Counted from the first letter of the stretch, positions 36,323-45,431 are shown. The stretch is DNA of 64,000 nucleotides from Polaribacter sp. IC073 (GCF_007997075.1 NZ_VORS01000004.1:186001-250000); one strand, 5' to 3'. The notes: a model not told the origin generated them from the sequence alone. Program-made: numbers and translations.

Positions 36323-37249
36323 TTAAGTATCACTCATAATTTTTCGCTGCTGTTTAATGGTAAGTGTGTTTCCGTCATGGCTCCAACCCGGAGCCGCAAA
36401 TGCATACTTAAATTTATGATACCAGTTTTTAGATTTTTTCATATCACGCCATATATCTTTATATTCATGCGTTAAAATTGTAATGGGATTATAGGAATCG
36501 GGCGCGTGGGTTACACCATATTTTATGGCAATCGTTTCGTCTAGTTCTTTCCAAGTACCGAAAATACGATCAAAGATATTTAAAAAACCACCATGATTTT
36601 TGTCCATATACTCTGCGTTCTGGGCATGATGTACTTGATGCATTGTATGTGTGTTCAGTATTTTTTCAAAGAATCCTAATTTTGGTACGTAAACAGTATG
36701 CAATTGAAATTGCCATAAAGCTTCGATACCTAAACATACAACGAGCATTTCTGGCGGAAAACCGATGGCAACAATCCACATATAGAAAAAGGGTTTGTAC
36801 AGAATAGTAAACCAACCATTTCTTACCGCAGTACCTAAATTGAAGTTGTCTGACGAATGGTGTACAATATGCGCTGCCCAAAGAAAACGAACATTATGGT
36901 TTTGTCTGTGAAACCAATAGTAGCTAAAATCGTCTAATAATTGACATAAAATCCAGATATACCAAGCGTACCCAAAAGATTCGTACCCCATTATATTTGT
37001 GCGAACTCCGTCTAAAATTGGATTAAAAATTTCATACACAAAATTAAAAAGTACAATAGCGGCAATTGTTTTTGTTAAAGGAGCTAAAATAGCAGAACCA
37101 ATTCCCATGGTAAGGCTAGCAGCTAAATCTTTCCACTTGTAAAGGTTTTTTTTCTTCTCTTTTTTATGGTGTTTGCTGTAGGTTAGTTCAAGTAAAATAA
37201 GACCTAAAAAACAAGGAACACCGTATACTAGAGGGTTTGTAAAATCCAT
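36323..37249 (-). CDS. Sterol desaturase/fatty acid hydroxylase family membrane protein
   Basis: A 308-residue integral membrane di-iron oxygenase. Four to five hydrophobic segments and the histidine clusters HRQNHNVRFLWAAHIVHHSSD (about 115-135) and HTMHQVHHAQN (about 200-210) give the eight-His iron site of the family. Likely substrates are fatty acids, carotenoids or sterol-like lipids. It is single, flanked on both sides by a 34-nt repeat. Confidence 0.88.
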   Translation of the reverse strand: MDFTNPLVYGVPCFLGLILLELTYSKHHKKEKKKNLYKWKDLAASLTMGIGSAILAPLTKTIAAIVLFNFVYEIFNPILDGVRTNIMGYESFGYAWYIWILCQLLDDFSYYWFHRQNHNVRFLWAAHIVHHSSDNFNLGTAVRNGWFTILYKPFFYMWIVAIGFPPEMLVVCLGIEALWQFQLHTVYVPKLGFFEKILNTHTMHQVHHAQNAEYMDKNHGGFLNIFDRIFGTWKELDETIAIKYGVTHAPDSYNPITILTHEYKDIWRDMKKSKNWYHKFKYAFAAPGWSHDGNTLTIKQQRKIMSDT

Positions 37250-37435
37250 AAAATAATTGGGTTTATTATGCTATAAAACTAAGGTAATAATACTCGCTCA
37301 GGCAAGGTTTAAGAGATAGTTTCAATTTTTTTTAAGAGTTGTTATTTTAAAAAGCAACTTTTTATTTATCATTTCTGCAAGCATATAGAGCATCAATTTA
37401 TAAAAATAGACTCTTTTTTTTAAAAGGATAAAAAA

Positions 37436-37469
37436 GTTCAACCAGGGCCAAAATTGTTTGCTAGCTTTT
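37436..37469 (+). repeat. 34-nt intergenic repeat, copy 2
   Basis: Begins GTTCAACCAGGGCCAAAA and ends TTGCTAGCTTTT; 31 of 34 positions match copy 1 at 36207. Confidence 0.7.
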
Positions 37470-37486
37470 TTTTAATAAATGATTAT

Positions 37487-37515
37487 ACCTCACAGGTTTT
37501 TAAAACCTGCGAGGT
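37487..37515. repeat. 29-nt palindrome ACCTCxCAGGTTTT
   Basis: ACCTCACAGGTTTT and AAAACCTGCGAGGT pair around a central T with one mismatch. From memory the same palindrome is scattered between genes in Flavobacteriaceae, so it is probably a REP-like dispersed repeat. Confidence 0.65.
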
Positions 37516-37607
37516 CTAATCACTTTGAAATAAGTTTTTTCTACCGCTTTGCTTTGTTGTAATTAATTTTCTAAAACCAAAAGGGTGTTTAGTAATCTGT
37601 TAAAAAA

Positions 37608-39941
37608 TTAATTAGCAATTATTTGAAGCACCAACTCTTTTGTTAAAGGTCTTCCGTTGGCCATTTTTTTAATAGCATCAAACGTAAAAACAAAATCGCA
37701 ACCCGTTTTATAAGCAGAACAACCATAAGCTGATTTTCCCTTTAAAACAGTTCCTTGTTTACATTTCGGACAAGAGATTTTGTCAGTAGCTTTTTCTGGA
37801 GAAATCGCAGCTGCCGTTTTTTTAGCTTCAAGTTTTAGTTTGAAATTTTCATCAAAACGAATTAATCCCTCAACTGAACCAGCATCCGTTTTAAAACCTT
37901 TTAAATTTGTGGTACATCCTTTGTCAATCAATCGTATCAATTGATTTTCTGAAACCTTCTTTCCGTAGATTTCAAATGGAATTTTTAAATCACAATTGTT
38001 TTTATATTCAGAGCATCCAAAAGCAGCAGCACCTTTTAAAAGGTTTCCTTTTTTACATTTCGGACAGATTTTTCCAAGAACTTCTTTTTTTACTTTTGAT
38101 TTGGTTTTCGCTTTTGAAGCTACAGATTGCTCTGTTTCATTCTCAGTGACAGTAGCATTCGAAGAAATTCTTTTTTTAGAAGTGTTAGAACGGACTTCAT
38201 ACACCAATTCATCTACCATTTTCTTCATATTATTAATGAAGGTTCCAGCATTAAATTCTCCGCGTTCAATTTCTTTTAAACGTTTTTCCCAACGTCCGGT
38301 TAACTCAGCAGACTTTAATAATTCGTTGTCAATAATGTTAATTAAATCAATTCCTGTTTGTGTTGGTAACACCAATTTCTTTTTTCGCTCAATATATTTT
38401 CTTCGGAATAAGGTTTCAATAATACTTGCTCTTGTAGAGGGTCTTCCAATTCCGTTTTCTTTCATCAATTCACGCAAATCATCATCATCTACTTGCTTAC
38501 CTGCAGTTTCCATGGCGCGTAATAAACTTGCTTCTGTAAAATTTCTTGGTGGTTTGGTCTCCTTTTCTAAAAACGAAGGTTCATGTGTTCCTTTTTCGCC
38601 TTTTACAAAAGAAGGCAAGGTAACTTGCTCGTTTAAATCTTTCTTAATTTTGCTTTCTTCTGTTTCAAAAGCAACACGCCAACCTTTGGTTAAAATTTCT
38701 TTTCCGGTTGTTTTAAAAGGAACATCTGCAGCCTTACCAATTACAGAGGTATTAGAAACATCTGAATCTGGATAAAAAACACCAATAAATCTACGTGTAA
38801 TAATATCGTACACCTGTTGTTGATTGTATTGTAAATTCCCTTGAATTCCGGTAGGAATAATCGCGTGGTGATCTGTTACTTTTTTATCATCAAAAACACG
38901 TTTAGATTTTTTTATTTTACTTGCTAAAAGAGGTTGTGTTAATTCGCTATAGTTTGTTAATTTCGATAAAATTCCTGCAATTTTAGGATACACATCATTT
39001 GGTAAGAAAGTAGTATCTACTCTTGGGTAGGTAACAACTTTCATCTCGTATAACTTCTGAACCATTTTTAATGTTTCATCTGCAGAAAAACCGAATTTAT
39101 TATTAGAGTATACTTGTAAACCGGTTAAATCGAACAATTTAGGAGCGTACTCTTTTCCTTTCTTTTTGGTGACAGAAACAATTTCGAAATCAGATTCTTT
39201 AACTTTATTAGCTAAAACTTGTCCGTCTTCTTGCTTTAAAAAGCGCCCGTCTTCATAATTAAAAAGGGTATTTCTATATGTAGTTTGTAATTCCCAATAC
39301 GGTTGTGGTTTAAAGTTCTCAATTTCCACAAAACGATTTACCAACATCGCTAGGGTAGGAGTTTGCACCCTACCAACTGATAAAACTTGCTTATAACCAC
39401 CAAATTTAACGGTGTATAAACGGGTTGCGTTCAACCCTAAAAGCCAATCTCCAATGGCTCTAGAAAATCCTGCATAATAGAGGTTGTCATATTTTTCTGC
39501 AGGTTTTAAATTTTTAAAACCTTCTTTAATTGCTTCTTCTGTTAAAGAAGAAATCCATAAACGCTGAACTTCTCCTTTATAACCAGCCTGATTAATTACC
39601 CAACGCTGAATCAATTCTCCTTCTGTACCAGCATCCCCACAATTGATAACAACAGTTGCTTTGTCGAACAAAGATTTTACAATATTAAATTGCTTTCTAA
39701 TTCCTGCATCGCCTGTTACTTTGGTATCAAAACGTTCTGGAAGCATTGGCAAATTATTCAAATCCCAACTTTTCCAATGCGGTTTGTAATCTTTAGGTTC
39801 TAAAAGTGTGCACAAATGTCCGAAAGTATATGTTACCGCATAACCGTTTCCTTCGTAGTAACCATCACGTTTTGTGTTGGCTCCTAGAATACTAGCTATT
39901 TCTCTTGCTACAGATGGTTTTTCGGCAATACAGACTTTCAT
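37608..39941 (-). CDS. topB: DNA topoisomerase III
   Basis: A 777-residue type IA topoisomerase. Toprim starts at residue 1 (MKVCIAEKPSVAREIASIL); GDAGTEGELIQRW contains the acidic triad remnant; the active-site Tyr lies in VVTYPRVDTTFLPND (near 311). NGIGRPSTRASIIETL is the type IA fold signature. The C-terminal 120 residues carry two zinc-ribbon-like modules (CPKCKKGNLLKG...CSEYKNNC and CPKCKQGTVLKG...CSAYKTGC). It decatenates and relaxes underwound DNA. Located next to a toxin-antitoxin pair. Confidence 0.94.
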   Translation of the reverse strand: MKVCIAEKPSVAREIASILGANTKRDGYYEGNGYAVTYTFGHLCTLLEPKDYKPHWKSWDLNNLPMLPERFDTKVTGDAGIRKQFNIVKSLFDKATVVINCGDAGTEGELIQRWVINQAGYKGEVQRLWISSLTEEAIKEGFKNLKPAEKYDNLYYAGFSRAIGDWLLGLNATRLYTVKFGGYKQVLSVGRVQTPTLAMLVNRFVEIENFKPQPYWELQTTYRNTLFNYEDGRFLKQEDGQVLANKVKESDFEIVSVTKKKGKEYAPKLFDLTGLQVYSNNKFGFSADETLKMVQKLYEMKVVTYPRVDTTFLPNDVYPKIAGILSKLTNYSELTQPLLASKIKKSKRVFDDKKVTDHHAIIPTGIQGNLQYNQQQVYDIITRRFIGVFYPDSDVSNTSVIGKAADVPFKTTGKEILTKGWRVAFETEESKIKKDLNEQVTLPSFVKGEKGTHEPSFLEKETKPPRNFTEASLLRAMETAGKQVDDDDLRELMKENGIGRPSTRASIIETLFRRKYIERKKKLVLPTQTGIDLINIIDNELLKSAELTGRWEKRLKEIERGEFNAGTFINNMKKMVDELVYEVRSNTSKKRISSNATVTENETEQSVASKAKTKSKVKKEVLGKICPKCKKGNLLKGAAAFGCSEYKNNCDLKIPFEIYGKKVSENQLIRLIDKGCTTNLKGFKTDAGSVEGLIRFDENFKLKLEAKKTAAAISPEKATDKISCPKCKQGTVLKGKSAYGCSAYKTGCDFVFTFDAIKKMANGRPLTKELVLQIIAN

Positions 39942-39986
39942 TGGTTCTTTTTGTGAGGTCGAAAGTAAGGAAATATATGAAAAGTT

Positions 39987-40289
39987 TTACAAATCTTTAT
40001 TTAACTTATTAGGATTTTGTCTGGTATCAAAAACAGTAATGATTTCTATTTCTTGTTGATTTTTAAGAACTCTGTAATAAAAAGTAGTTTGTTTGGTAAC
40101 TAGACACTTGTAAAGACCTTTATATTCAAGTGATTCTAAGCAACTATTAGGGTGGAGTTTTATTTGCTGAATTTTTAGGTCGAACTTTTTAATGAAATTA
40201 TTTTTAGTTTGTAAACTCCAGTTTTCAATTAGATGATTAATTACTTTAATATATTTAAGCCTTGCTAATTCAGAATAAAAAACCTGCAT
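39987..40289 (-). CDS. ParE/RelE superfamily toxin
   Basis: A 100-residue protein with the ParE-like pattern: YSELARLKYIKVINHLIENWSLQT near the start (residues 5-28), HPNSCLESLEYKGLYKCLVTKQTTFYYRVLKNQQEIEIITVFDTRQNP (about 51-93). Such toxins block gyrase (ParE) or cleave mRNA at the ribosome (RelE); the form ending in FDTRQNP is closer to ParE. Its ATG overlaps the antitoxin stop by one nucleotide (TAATG), the usual coupled toxin-antitoxin arrangement with antitoxin first. Confidence 0.82.
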   Translation of the reverse strand: MQVFYSELARLKYIKVINHLIENWSLQTKNNFIKKFDLKIQQIKLHPNSCLESLEYKGLYKCLVTKQTTFYYRVLKNQQEIEIITVFDTRQNPNKLNKDL

Positions 40290-40657
40290 TAAGAGACTTC
40301 ATCTAAAACAGATTCATAAGAAACTCTTTTACCTTCATTTAATTCTTTAATTCCTTGTTGAATTTCTTCTTTTTCAGAAAGACTTAATTCGTTCCAAAAA
40401 TCATTGTGTTGCCAAAGTAATTTTTCAAGTTTAGATATTGTTTCTTCATTCTCTAAATTGATGAAATCAGTAATAAATGCTAGTTTTCTTTTTTGTAGAG
40501 AAGGATTTAGATTGACATACTCTATATTATTTTCATTAACAACATCTAAATCAAAATTAGATTCATCAAGTATATTTCTTATTTTTAAAAGAGTTTCCGG
40601 ATTTTCAATATCCAAAATTTCTTTTATCAATACTATTTTTGTTGTTTGAATATCCAT
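40289..40657 (-). CDS. Antitoxin of the ParE-type toxin
   Basis: A 122-residue protein directly upstream of and overlapping the toxin gene. It has an internal repeat: IKEILDIENPETLLKIRNIL (about 11-30) and ITDFINLENEETISKLEKLL (about 61-80) share the spacing I-x5-LEN-ET-K-LL. Its last 40 residues (FWNELSLSEKEEIQQGIKELNEGKRVSYESV) resemble the C-terminal toxin-binding tails of ParD-like Bacteroidota antitoxins and the whole of the 48-residue ORF at 40856. The leader before its ATG is a copy of the tex-to-ORF spacer. Confidence 0.78.
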   Translation of the reverse strand: MDIQTTKIVLIKEILDIENPETLLKIRNILDESNFDLDVVNENNIEYVNLNPSLQKRKLAFITDFINLENEETISKLEKLLWQHNDFWNELSLSEKEEIQQGIKELNEGKRVSYESVLDEVS

Positions 40658-40692
40658 TTTTTTTCTTTTTATAAAGATAAGAAATTATTATT

Positions 40693-40797
40693 TTACTTCA
40701 TCAAAGTCAATTGAATTTGCTTGTTAATAACATTAACATCTAGCACTTTTACAATAATTTGTTACTGAAGGTTAACAATGCATTTACATCTTTAAAA
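40693..40797 (-). pseudogene. Remnant second copy of the tex 3' end
   Basis: Read on the reverse strand, this translates (with one frameshift) to KDVNALLTFS then IVKVLDVNVINKQIQLTLMK and a stop, matching tex KDVNAIVILQ...VKVLEVDVVRKRIQLALVK at its extreme C-terminus. Nucleotide similarity to 41023-41125 is roughly 75%, and it continues past the stop into the leader of the antitoxin. It is a decayed duplicate, not a gene. Confidence 0.85.
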
Positions 40798-40855
40798 ATA
40801 AAATATTAAAAAAAAAAAGACCTCTTTTTGTTTCTAAAACATGAAGGACTGCATT

Positions 40856-41002
40856 TTATTTCAATTTTGAGAGTTCTTTTTTTACATCTTCCCAAGAGAC
40901 TTTTTTCTTTTTATTAGACTCAATAATTTCTTGTTGTATTTCATTCTTTTGAGAATCACTTAAGTCATCCCATAAATCTGTTTTTTCTATTTTATTGCTC
41001 AT
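40856..41002 (-). CDS. 48-residue orphan antitoxin-like protein
   Basis: A short frame starting at the ATG at 41002, 20 nt downstream of the tex stop, and too short for the usual ORF cutoff. It reads MSNKIEKTDLWDDLSD, then SQKNEIQQEIIESNKKKKVSWEDVKKEL. It aligns with the last 40 residues of the neighbouring antitoxin (FWNELSLSEKEEIQQGIKEL). Its leader is also the same as the antitoxin's leader. No toxin follows it, so it is an orphan antitoxin or the tail of one. Probably translated, since it keeps an open frame while the neighbouring tex remnant has not. Confidence 0.65.
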   Translation of the reverse strand: MSNKIEKTDLWDDLSDSQKNEIQQEIIESNKKKKVSWEDVKKELSKLK

Positions 41003-41022
41003 TTTATAAATATAAAAAATTA

Positions 41023-43146
41023 TTATTTTACTAAAGCCAATTGAATTCGTTTTCTCACAACATCAACCTCTAAAACCTTTACACTAATTTGTTGTTGTAA
41101 AATAACAATGGCGTTTACATCTTTTACAAACGTATCTGATAAATTAGAAACGTGAATTAAACCACTTTCTTTGATACCAATATCTACAAAACAACCAAAA
41201 TTGGTAATATTATTTACAATTCCTGGTAATATTTGTCCGATTCTTAAATCTGAAATTGTTGTAATCGTTGCATCAAAAGAAAATACTTTAGCCTTTGCTC
41301 TTGGATCTACACCTGGTTTTTCTAATTCACTTATAATATCTTGCAACGTAGGCAAACCAATTGTTGAAGATGTATATTTTTGTAAATTTATTTTTTGAAG
41401 CACCTCTTTATTTCCAATGAATTCAGAAATGTTTTTCTTTAAATCCTGGGCTATTTTATCAACCAAACTATAACTTTCTGGATGCACGGCAGAATCGTCT
41501 AACGGATTTTTTCCATTTTTAATTCTTAAGAAGCCAGCAGCTTGTTCGTACGCTTTTCCACCTAAACGCGGTACTTTTTTAATAGCAATTCTAGAAGTAA
41601 AAGAACCATTCTCATTTCTGTAGTTTACAATATTTTCTGCTAATTTTGGTCCGATTCCAGAAACATAACTCAACAAAGATTCGCTTGCCGTATTTATGTT
41701 AACGCCAATGGTATTTACACAACTTTCTACAGTGGTGTCTAAAGATTTTTTCAACTTCGTTTGATCTACGTCATGCTGGTATTGCCCAACACCAATGGAT
41801 TTTGCATCAATTTTTACCAATTCAGCCAAAGGATCTTGCAATCTTCGTCCAATAGAAACAGCACCACGAACCGTAACATCGTAATTTGGGAATTCTTCTC
41901 TTGCAATTTTTGACGCTGAATAAATAGACGCGCCAGCTTCACTCACCACAAAAATAGCAACAGGATTTTTAAATTCGATTTTTTTAATTAGTTGTTCGGT
42001 TTCTCGAGAAGCAGTTCCGTTACCAATAGCAATCGCTTCAATTTTATGTGCATCAACTAAAAAGCTAATTTTTTGAATCGCTTCTGTAGATTGATTCTGT
42101 GGCGCATGTGGAAAAATAGTGTCATTGTGTTCTAAGTCTCCTTGTTCATTTAAACAGACAATTTTGCAACCAGATCTAAAGCCAGGATCTACTGCTAGAA
42201 TTCTTTTTTCACCCAAAGGAGCGCCTAGAAGCAATTGTTTTAGGTTTTTAGAGAATACCGTTATCGCATCTTCATCTGCTTTTTCTTTCGCAATTAACAA
42301 CCTTTCATTTGACAAAGAAGGAAACAATAAACGTTTAAAAGCATCTTTAATGGCGAGTTCTATGTGAGGAGCACACTCATTTTGAGAACGAATAATACGC
42401 TCTTCCATTTTTTGAAGCGCTCTTTCTGCATCAATTGCTATTTTAACACGAATAAAACCTTCGCTTTCTGCTCTTAATATTGCTAAAAAACGATGAGAAG
42501 GAATTCGACTTAAAGACTCACTCCAGTCGAAATAATCTTTAAATTTCTGTGCTTTCTCATCCTCAATTTTACTCTTTATAACTTTTGATGAAATGGTAGC
42601 ATGTCTTTCTAGTTCACGTCTAATATTACCACGAATGTCGGTACGCTCATTTATCCATTCTGCAATTATAAAACGAGCACCTTCCAGCGCATCTTCAATT
42701 GTTGTAACTTCGTTGGATGTATATTTTGAAGCCGTATGTTCTAAGTCGTTTACACGCTGACTCATCATCATTTTTGCCAATGGTTCTAAACCTTGTAAAC
42801 GGGCAGTTTCTGCTTTGGTTTTACGCTTTTTCTTAAAAGGTAAATACAAATCTTCTAAAGTAATTAAATGGCTAGCAGTTGTTACTTTTTGTGCTAAGTC
42901 ATCTGTTAAAACATGTTGTTCTTCTAAAGCTTTTAAAATAGTTTTTTTACGCTTTTCTAAAACTTCAAAAACTTCTTTAAATTTTACAATCTCTCCAACT
43001 TGAACCTCATCTAAATTACCGGTCATTTCTTTTCTATATCTCGATATAAACGGAATGGTAGCATCTTCATTTAACAATGAAATAGTATTTGCTACAGATT
43101 TAGAAGATAGCTGAGTTTGTTGAATTATATATTGAAGTATTTGCAT
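41023..43146 (-). CDS. tex: Tex family RNA-binding transcription accessory protein
   Basis: A 707-residue protein with the Tex architecture: N-terminal helical HTH-like region (IIQQTQLSSKSVANTISLL), a YqgF/RNase H-like domain (AVDPGFRSGCKIVCLN near 322), HhH motifs (VSGIGPKLAENIVNYR near 500), and a C-terminal S1 domain (LPGIVNNITNFGCFVDIGIKESGLIHVSNLSD, about 640-707). It binds RNA and is implicated in stress tolerance and transcription fidelity. Its last 33 codons and downstream leader are present again as a remnant at 40693. Confidence 0.95.
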   Translation of the reverse strand: MQILQYIIQQTQLSSKSVANTISLLNEDATIPFISRYRKEMTGNLDEVQVGEIVKFKEVFEVLEKRKKTILKALEEQHVLTDDLAQKVTTASHLITLEDLYLPFKKKRKTKAETARLQGLEPLAKMMMSQRVNDLEHTASKYTSNEVTTIEDALEGARFIIAEWINERTDIRGNIRRELERHATISSKVIKSKIEDEKAQKFKDYFDWSESLSRIPSHRFLAILRAESEGFIRVKIAIDAERALQKMEERIIRSQNECAPHIELAIKDAFKRLLFPSLSNERLLIAKEKADEDAITVFSKNLKQLLLGAPLGEKRILAVDPGFRSGCKIVCLNEQGDLEHNDTIFPHAPQNQSTEAIQKISFLVDAHKIEAIAIGNGTASRETEQLIKKIEFKNPVAIFVVSEAGASIYSASKIAREEFPNYDVTVRGAVSIGRRLQDPLAELVKIDAKSIGVGQYQHDVDQTKLKKSLDTTVESCVNTIGVNINTASESLLSYVSGIGPKLAENIVNYRNENGSFTSRIAIKKVPRLGGKAYEQAAGFLRIKNGKNPLDDSAVHPESYSLVDKIAQDLKKNISEFIGNKEVLQKINLQKYTSSTIGLPTLQDIISELEKPGVDPRAKAKVFSFDATITTISDLRIGQILPGIVNNITNFGCFVDIGIKESGLIHVSNLSDTFVKDVNAIVILQQQISVKVLEVDVVRKRIQLALVK

Positions 43147-43229
43147 TTGTTCGATAGCGTTTAAAGGAATAAAAAATCCTCATAAAAGTAAATTTATGAG
43201 GTTGTAAATATAGTTTTTAAATTGATTTT

Positions 43230-43742
43230 TTAAACAACTACTTTTTCGAAAGCGAATCTCTTAGCGTTGTAATTGGTATAAATAATTCCGCAATACTTGT
43301 AGCCTAATTTTCTTAATAAAGATTGCATCCCTGTATTCTCTTCGTGCGTATCAATCTTTAAACTTTTAATATTTTTTTCTAGTAATTGTAAATGAAATTC
43401 ATGAAACATAAAAGTAGCCAAACCAAATTTTCGAAACTCCTTTTTAATTGCCATTCTATGAATAACTCCGTAGACTTCAGTTTCATCAATACTCCAATTT
43501 CCATCAATAATTTTGTAGGTTGGTTCTGGGTTTGACGTAAACATAGAAGTTGCCATAATCTGATTTTCATCATTAACAACCACGTAACTTTCCTCTTTTA
43601 AAATGTCTTGTTCTACTTGTTCTGTATTCGGATATCCGTTTTGCCATTGATTGATATTTTGAGAAGCTAAATATTGTTTTGCCTCTTCAATAATTACCAT
43701 AACATTCGAAATATCTTCAATTTTAGAAAGTCTTATTCTCAT
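43230..43742 (-). CDS. GNAT family N-acetyltransferase
   Basis: A 170-residue GNAT protein. I take the ATG at 43742 (MRIRLSKIEDISNVMVIIEEAK) because it begins the conserved beta1/alpha1 pair; a start 36 nt earlier adds a hydrophobic stretch lying in the lysA terminator. The acetyl-CoA loop segment is IHRMAIKKEFRKFGLATFMF (near 104-123), and KSLKIDTHEENTGMQSLLRKLGYKYCGII gives motif B. Substrate unknown. Confidence 0.85.
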   Translation of the reverse strand: MRIRLSKIEDISNVMVIIEEAKQYLASQNINQWQNGYPNTEQVEQDILKEESYVVVNDENQIMATSMFTSNPEPTYKIIDGNWSIDETEVYGVIHRMAIKKEFRKFGLATFMFHEFHLQLLEKNIKSLKIDTHEENTGMQSLLRKLGYKYCGIIYTNYNAKRFAFEKVVV

Positions 43743-43766
43743 ATAAAATAAATGTTTAAAAAAAAA

Positions 43767-43799
43767 CCACGAATTCATTTTTAATTCATGAATTCGTGG
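43767..43799 (-). terminator. Intrinsic terminator of lysA
   Basis: Perfect 12-bp arms CCACGAATTCAT and ATGAATTCGTGG, 9-nt loop, followed on the reverse strand by nine T. It lies 27 nt after the lysA stop and before the GNAT start. Confidence 0.92.
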
Positions 43800-43825
43800 C
43801 TAAAATAATTTATTTTTAGAAGCTT

Positions 43826-45070
43826 CTATGCTGAAGCTTTGTCTTTTTTAGTTTTCTTTTGCGAAGTAAAATCAACAATTTCTTGATTGTGTAAAATATC
43901 TTTCAACGTTTGTCCTTTTCTAATTAAGTAATCTTTTCCTTTGTAAATCATTATTTCTGGCGGCAAAAATCGTGAGTTGTAATTTGAAGCCATAGAAAAA
44001 CAATATGCGCCGGCATTGTGAAAACATAAAACATCTTCTTCAGAAATTTCTGCAATTCTTCTATTAGAACCAAAAGTGTCTGTTTCGCAAATATAACCTA
44101 CCACAGAGTAGTATCGGTCTCTTCCTTCAGGATTAGAAATGTTTGTAATGTGGTGATAAGAATCATACATCATTGGTCTTACGAAGTGATTAAAACCAGA
44201 ATCTACATGTGCAAAAACAGTAGAAGTTGTTTGTTTTACAACATTTACTTTGGCTAAGAAAACACCTGCTTCAGAAACTAAAAATTTTCCTGGTTCGAAC
44301 ATCAACGTAATTTCTTTTCCGTATTCTACACAAAATTCATTGAATCTTTCTGATAATTGCAATCCTAGTTGCTCGATATCTGTAGAAATATCTCCTTCTT
44401 TATACGGTACTTTAAATCCACTTCCAAAGTCAATAAAATCGATGTTTTCAAATTGTTTAGCAACATCAAATAAGATTTCTGTCGCACGTAAAAAAGTATC
44501 GATATCTAAAATATCTGAACCTGTGTGCATGTGAATTCCATTAATATTCATTCCTGTATTCTCCACCACACGTTTAATATGCGGAACTTGGTGAATAGAG
44601 ATTCCGAATTTAGAATCGATATGGCCTACCGATATTTTAGAATTTCCACCCGCCATAATATGCGGATTGATACGAACACAAACAGGAATTTCTGGGTGTT
44701 TTTGTCCGAATAATTCTAAAATAGAAAGATTATCTATATTAATTTGAACGCCTAATTTTGCGACTTCTTCAATCTCTTTTAAAGAAACTCCATTTGGGGT
44801 AAAAATTATTTTCTTTGGGTCAATTCCTGTTGTTAAACCTAAATGAACTTCTTGAATAGAAACGGTATCTAAACCTGCACCAATATTTTTAAAAAACTTT
44901 AAAATATTGATGTTAGATAGTGCTTTTACAGCATAATTTAGTTTTAAATTCTTAACGCTGCTAAAAGCATTTGTTAACCTGTTGTATTGCGATTCGATTT
45001 TATCGGTATCGTAAACATATAAAGGACTTCCGTATTTATTTGCTATTTCTAAAAGTTGTGCTCTTTCCAC
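43826..45070 (-). CDS. lysA: Diaminopimelate decarboxylase
   Basis: A 414-residue alanine-racemase-fold PLP enzyme for the last step of lysine synthesis. PLP Lys48 is in LNYAVKALSN; the HIHTGSD segment with its His, MFEPGKFLVSEAG, the cysteine of ICETDTF and the AYCFSMASNYNSR tail are all present. It is monocistronic, with a TACTTTTG box upstream and a strong terminator downstream. Confidence 0.95.
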   Translation of the reverse strand: MERAQLLEIANKYGSPLYVYDTDKIESQYNRLTNAFSSVKNLKLNYAVKALSNINILKFFKNIGAGLDTVSIQEVHLGLTTGIDPKKIIFTPNGVSLKEIEEVAKLGVQINIDNLSILELFGQKHPEIPVCVRINPHIMAGGNSKISVGHIDSKFGISIHQVPHIKRVVENTGMNINGIHMHTGSDILDIDTFLRATEILFDVAKQFENIDFIDFGSGFKVPYKEGDISTDIEQLGLQLSERFNEFCVEYGKEITLMFEPGKFLVSEAGVFLAKVNVVKQTTSTVFAHVDSGFNHFVRPMMYDSYHHITNISNPEGRDRYYSVVGYICETDTFGSNRRIAEISEEDVLCFHNAGAYCFSMASNYNSRFLPPEIMIYKGKDYLIRKGQTLKDILHNQEIVDFTSQKKTKKDKASA

Positions 45071-45092
45071 GATGATTCTAATTTATTTCTGT

Positions 45093-45100
45093 CAAAAGTA
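45093..45100 (-). promoter_or_regulatory. -7 promoter box for lysA
   Basis: Reverse strand TACTTTTG is a perfect TAnnTTTG match 23 nt upstream of the lysA ATG. Confidence 0.5.
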
Positions 45101-45431
45101 ATTAAATTGTTTAATATAAGTTGAATTGTTTAAAAATATAACATATTGTTTTATTTTGTGATTTTTAGATGCTGGCGAGGTTCCTTATTAGAAATACAAA
45201 TTTTACAAATAATAGCTAACAAGTGAGTGAAATTCATTTTAAATTTGTGAGCCTGAAACGTTCATAATTAAATAAAGAAAAAAAACTTAAGAAGTGATAG
45301 TTTTTAATAAAATTAGGATCTAAATTTTACTTTTTTATTAAGTTTCTAAATTAAAAGAACCTTAACAAAATGAAATCAAAATCCATTAAAAAACCGTTGA
45401 AATCATGTTGATAACTAATTAACTAAGATGT

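Larger units (their letters stand above)
37250..37607. other. Gap between topB and the desaturase gene, holding repeats
   Basis: This 358-nt spacer has no gene. It contains the second 34-nt repeat copy (37436-37469) and a 29-nt palindrome (37487-37515). Confidence 0.6.
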
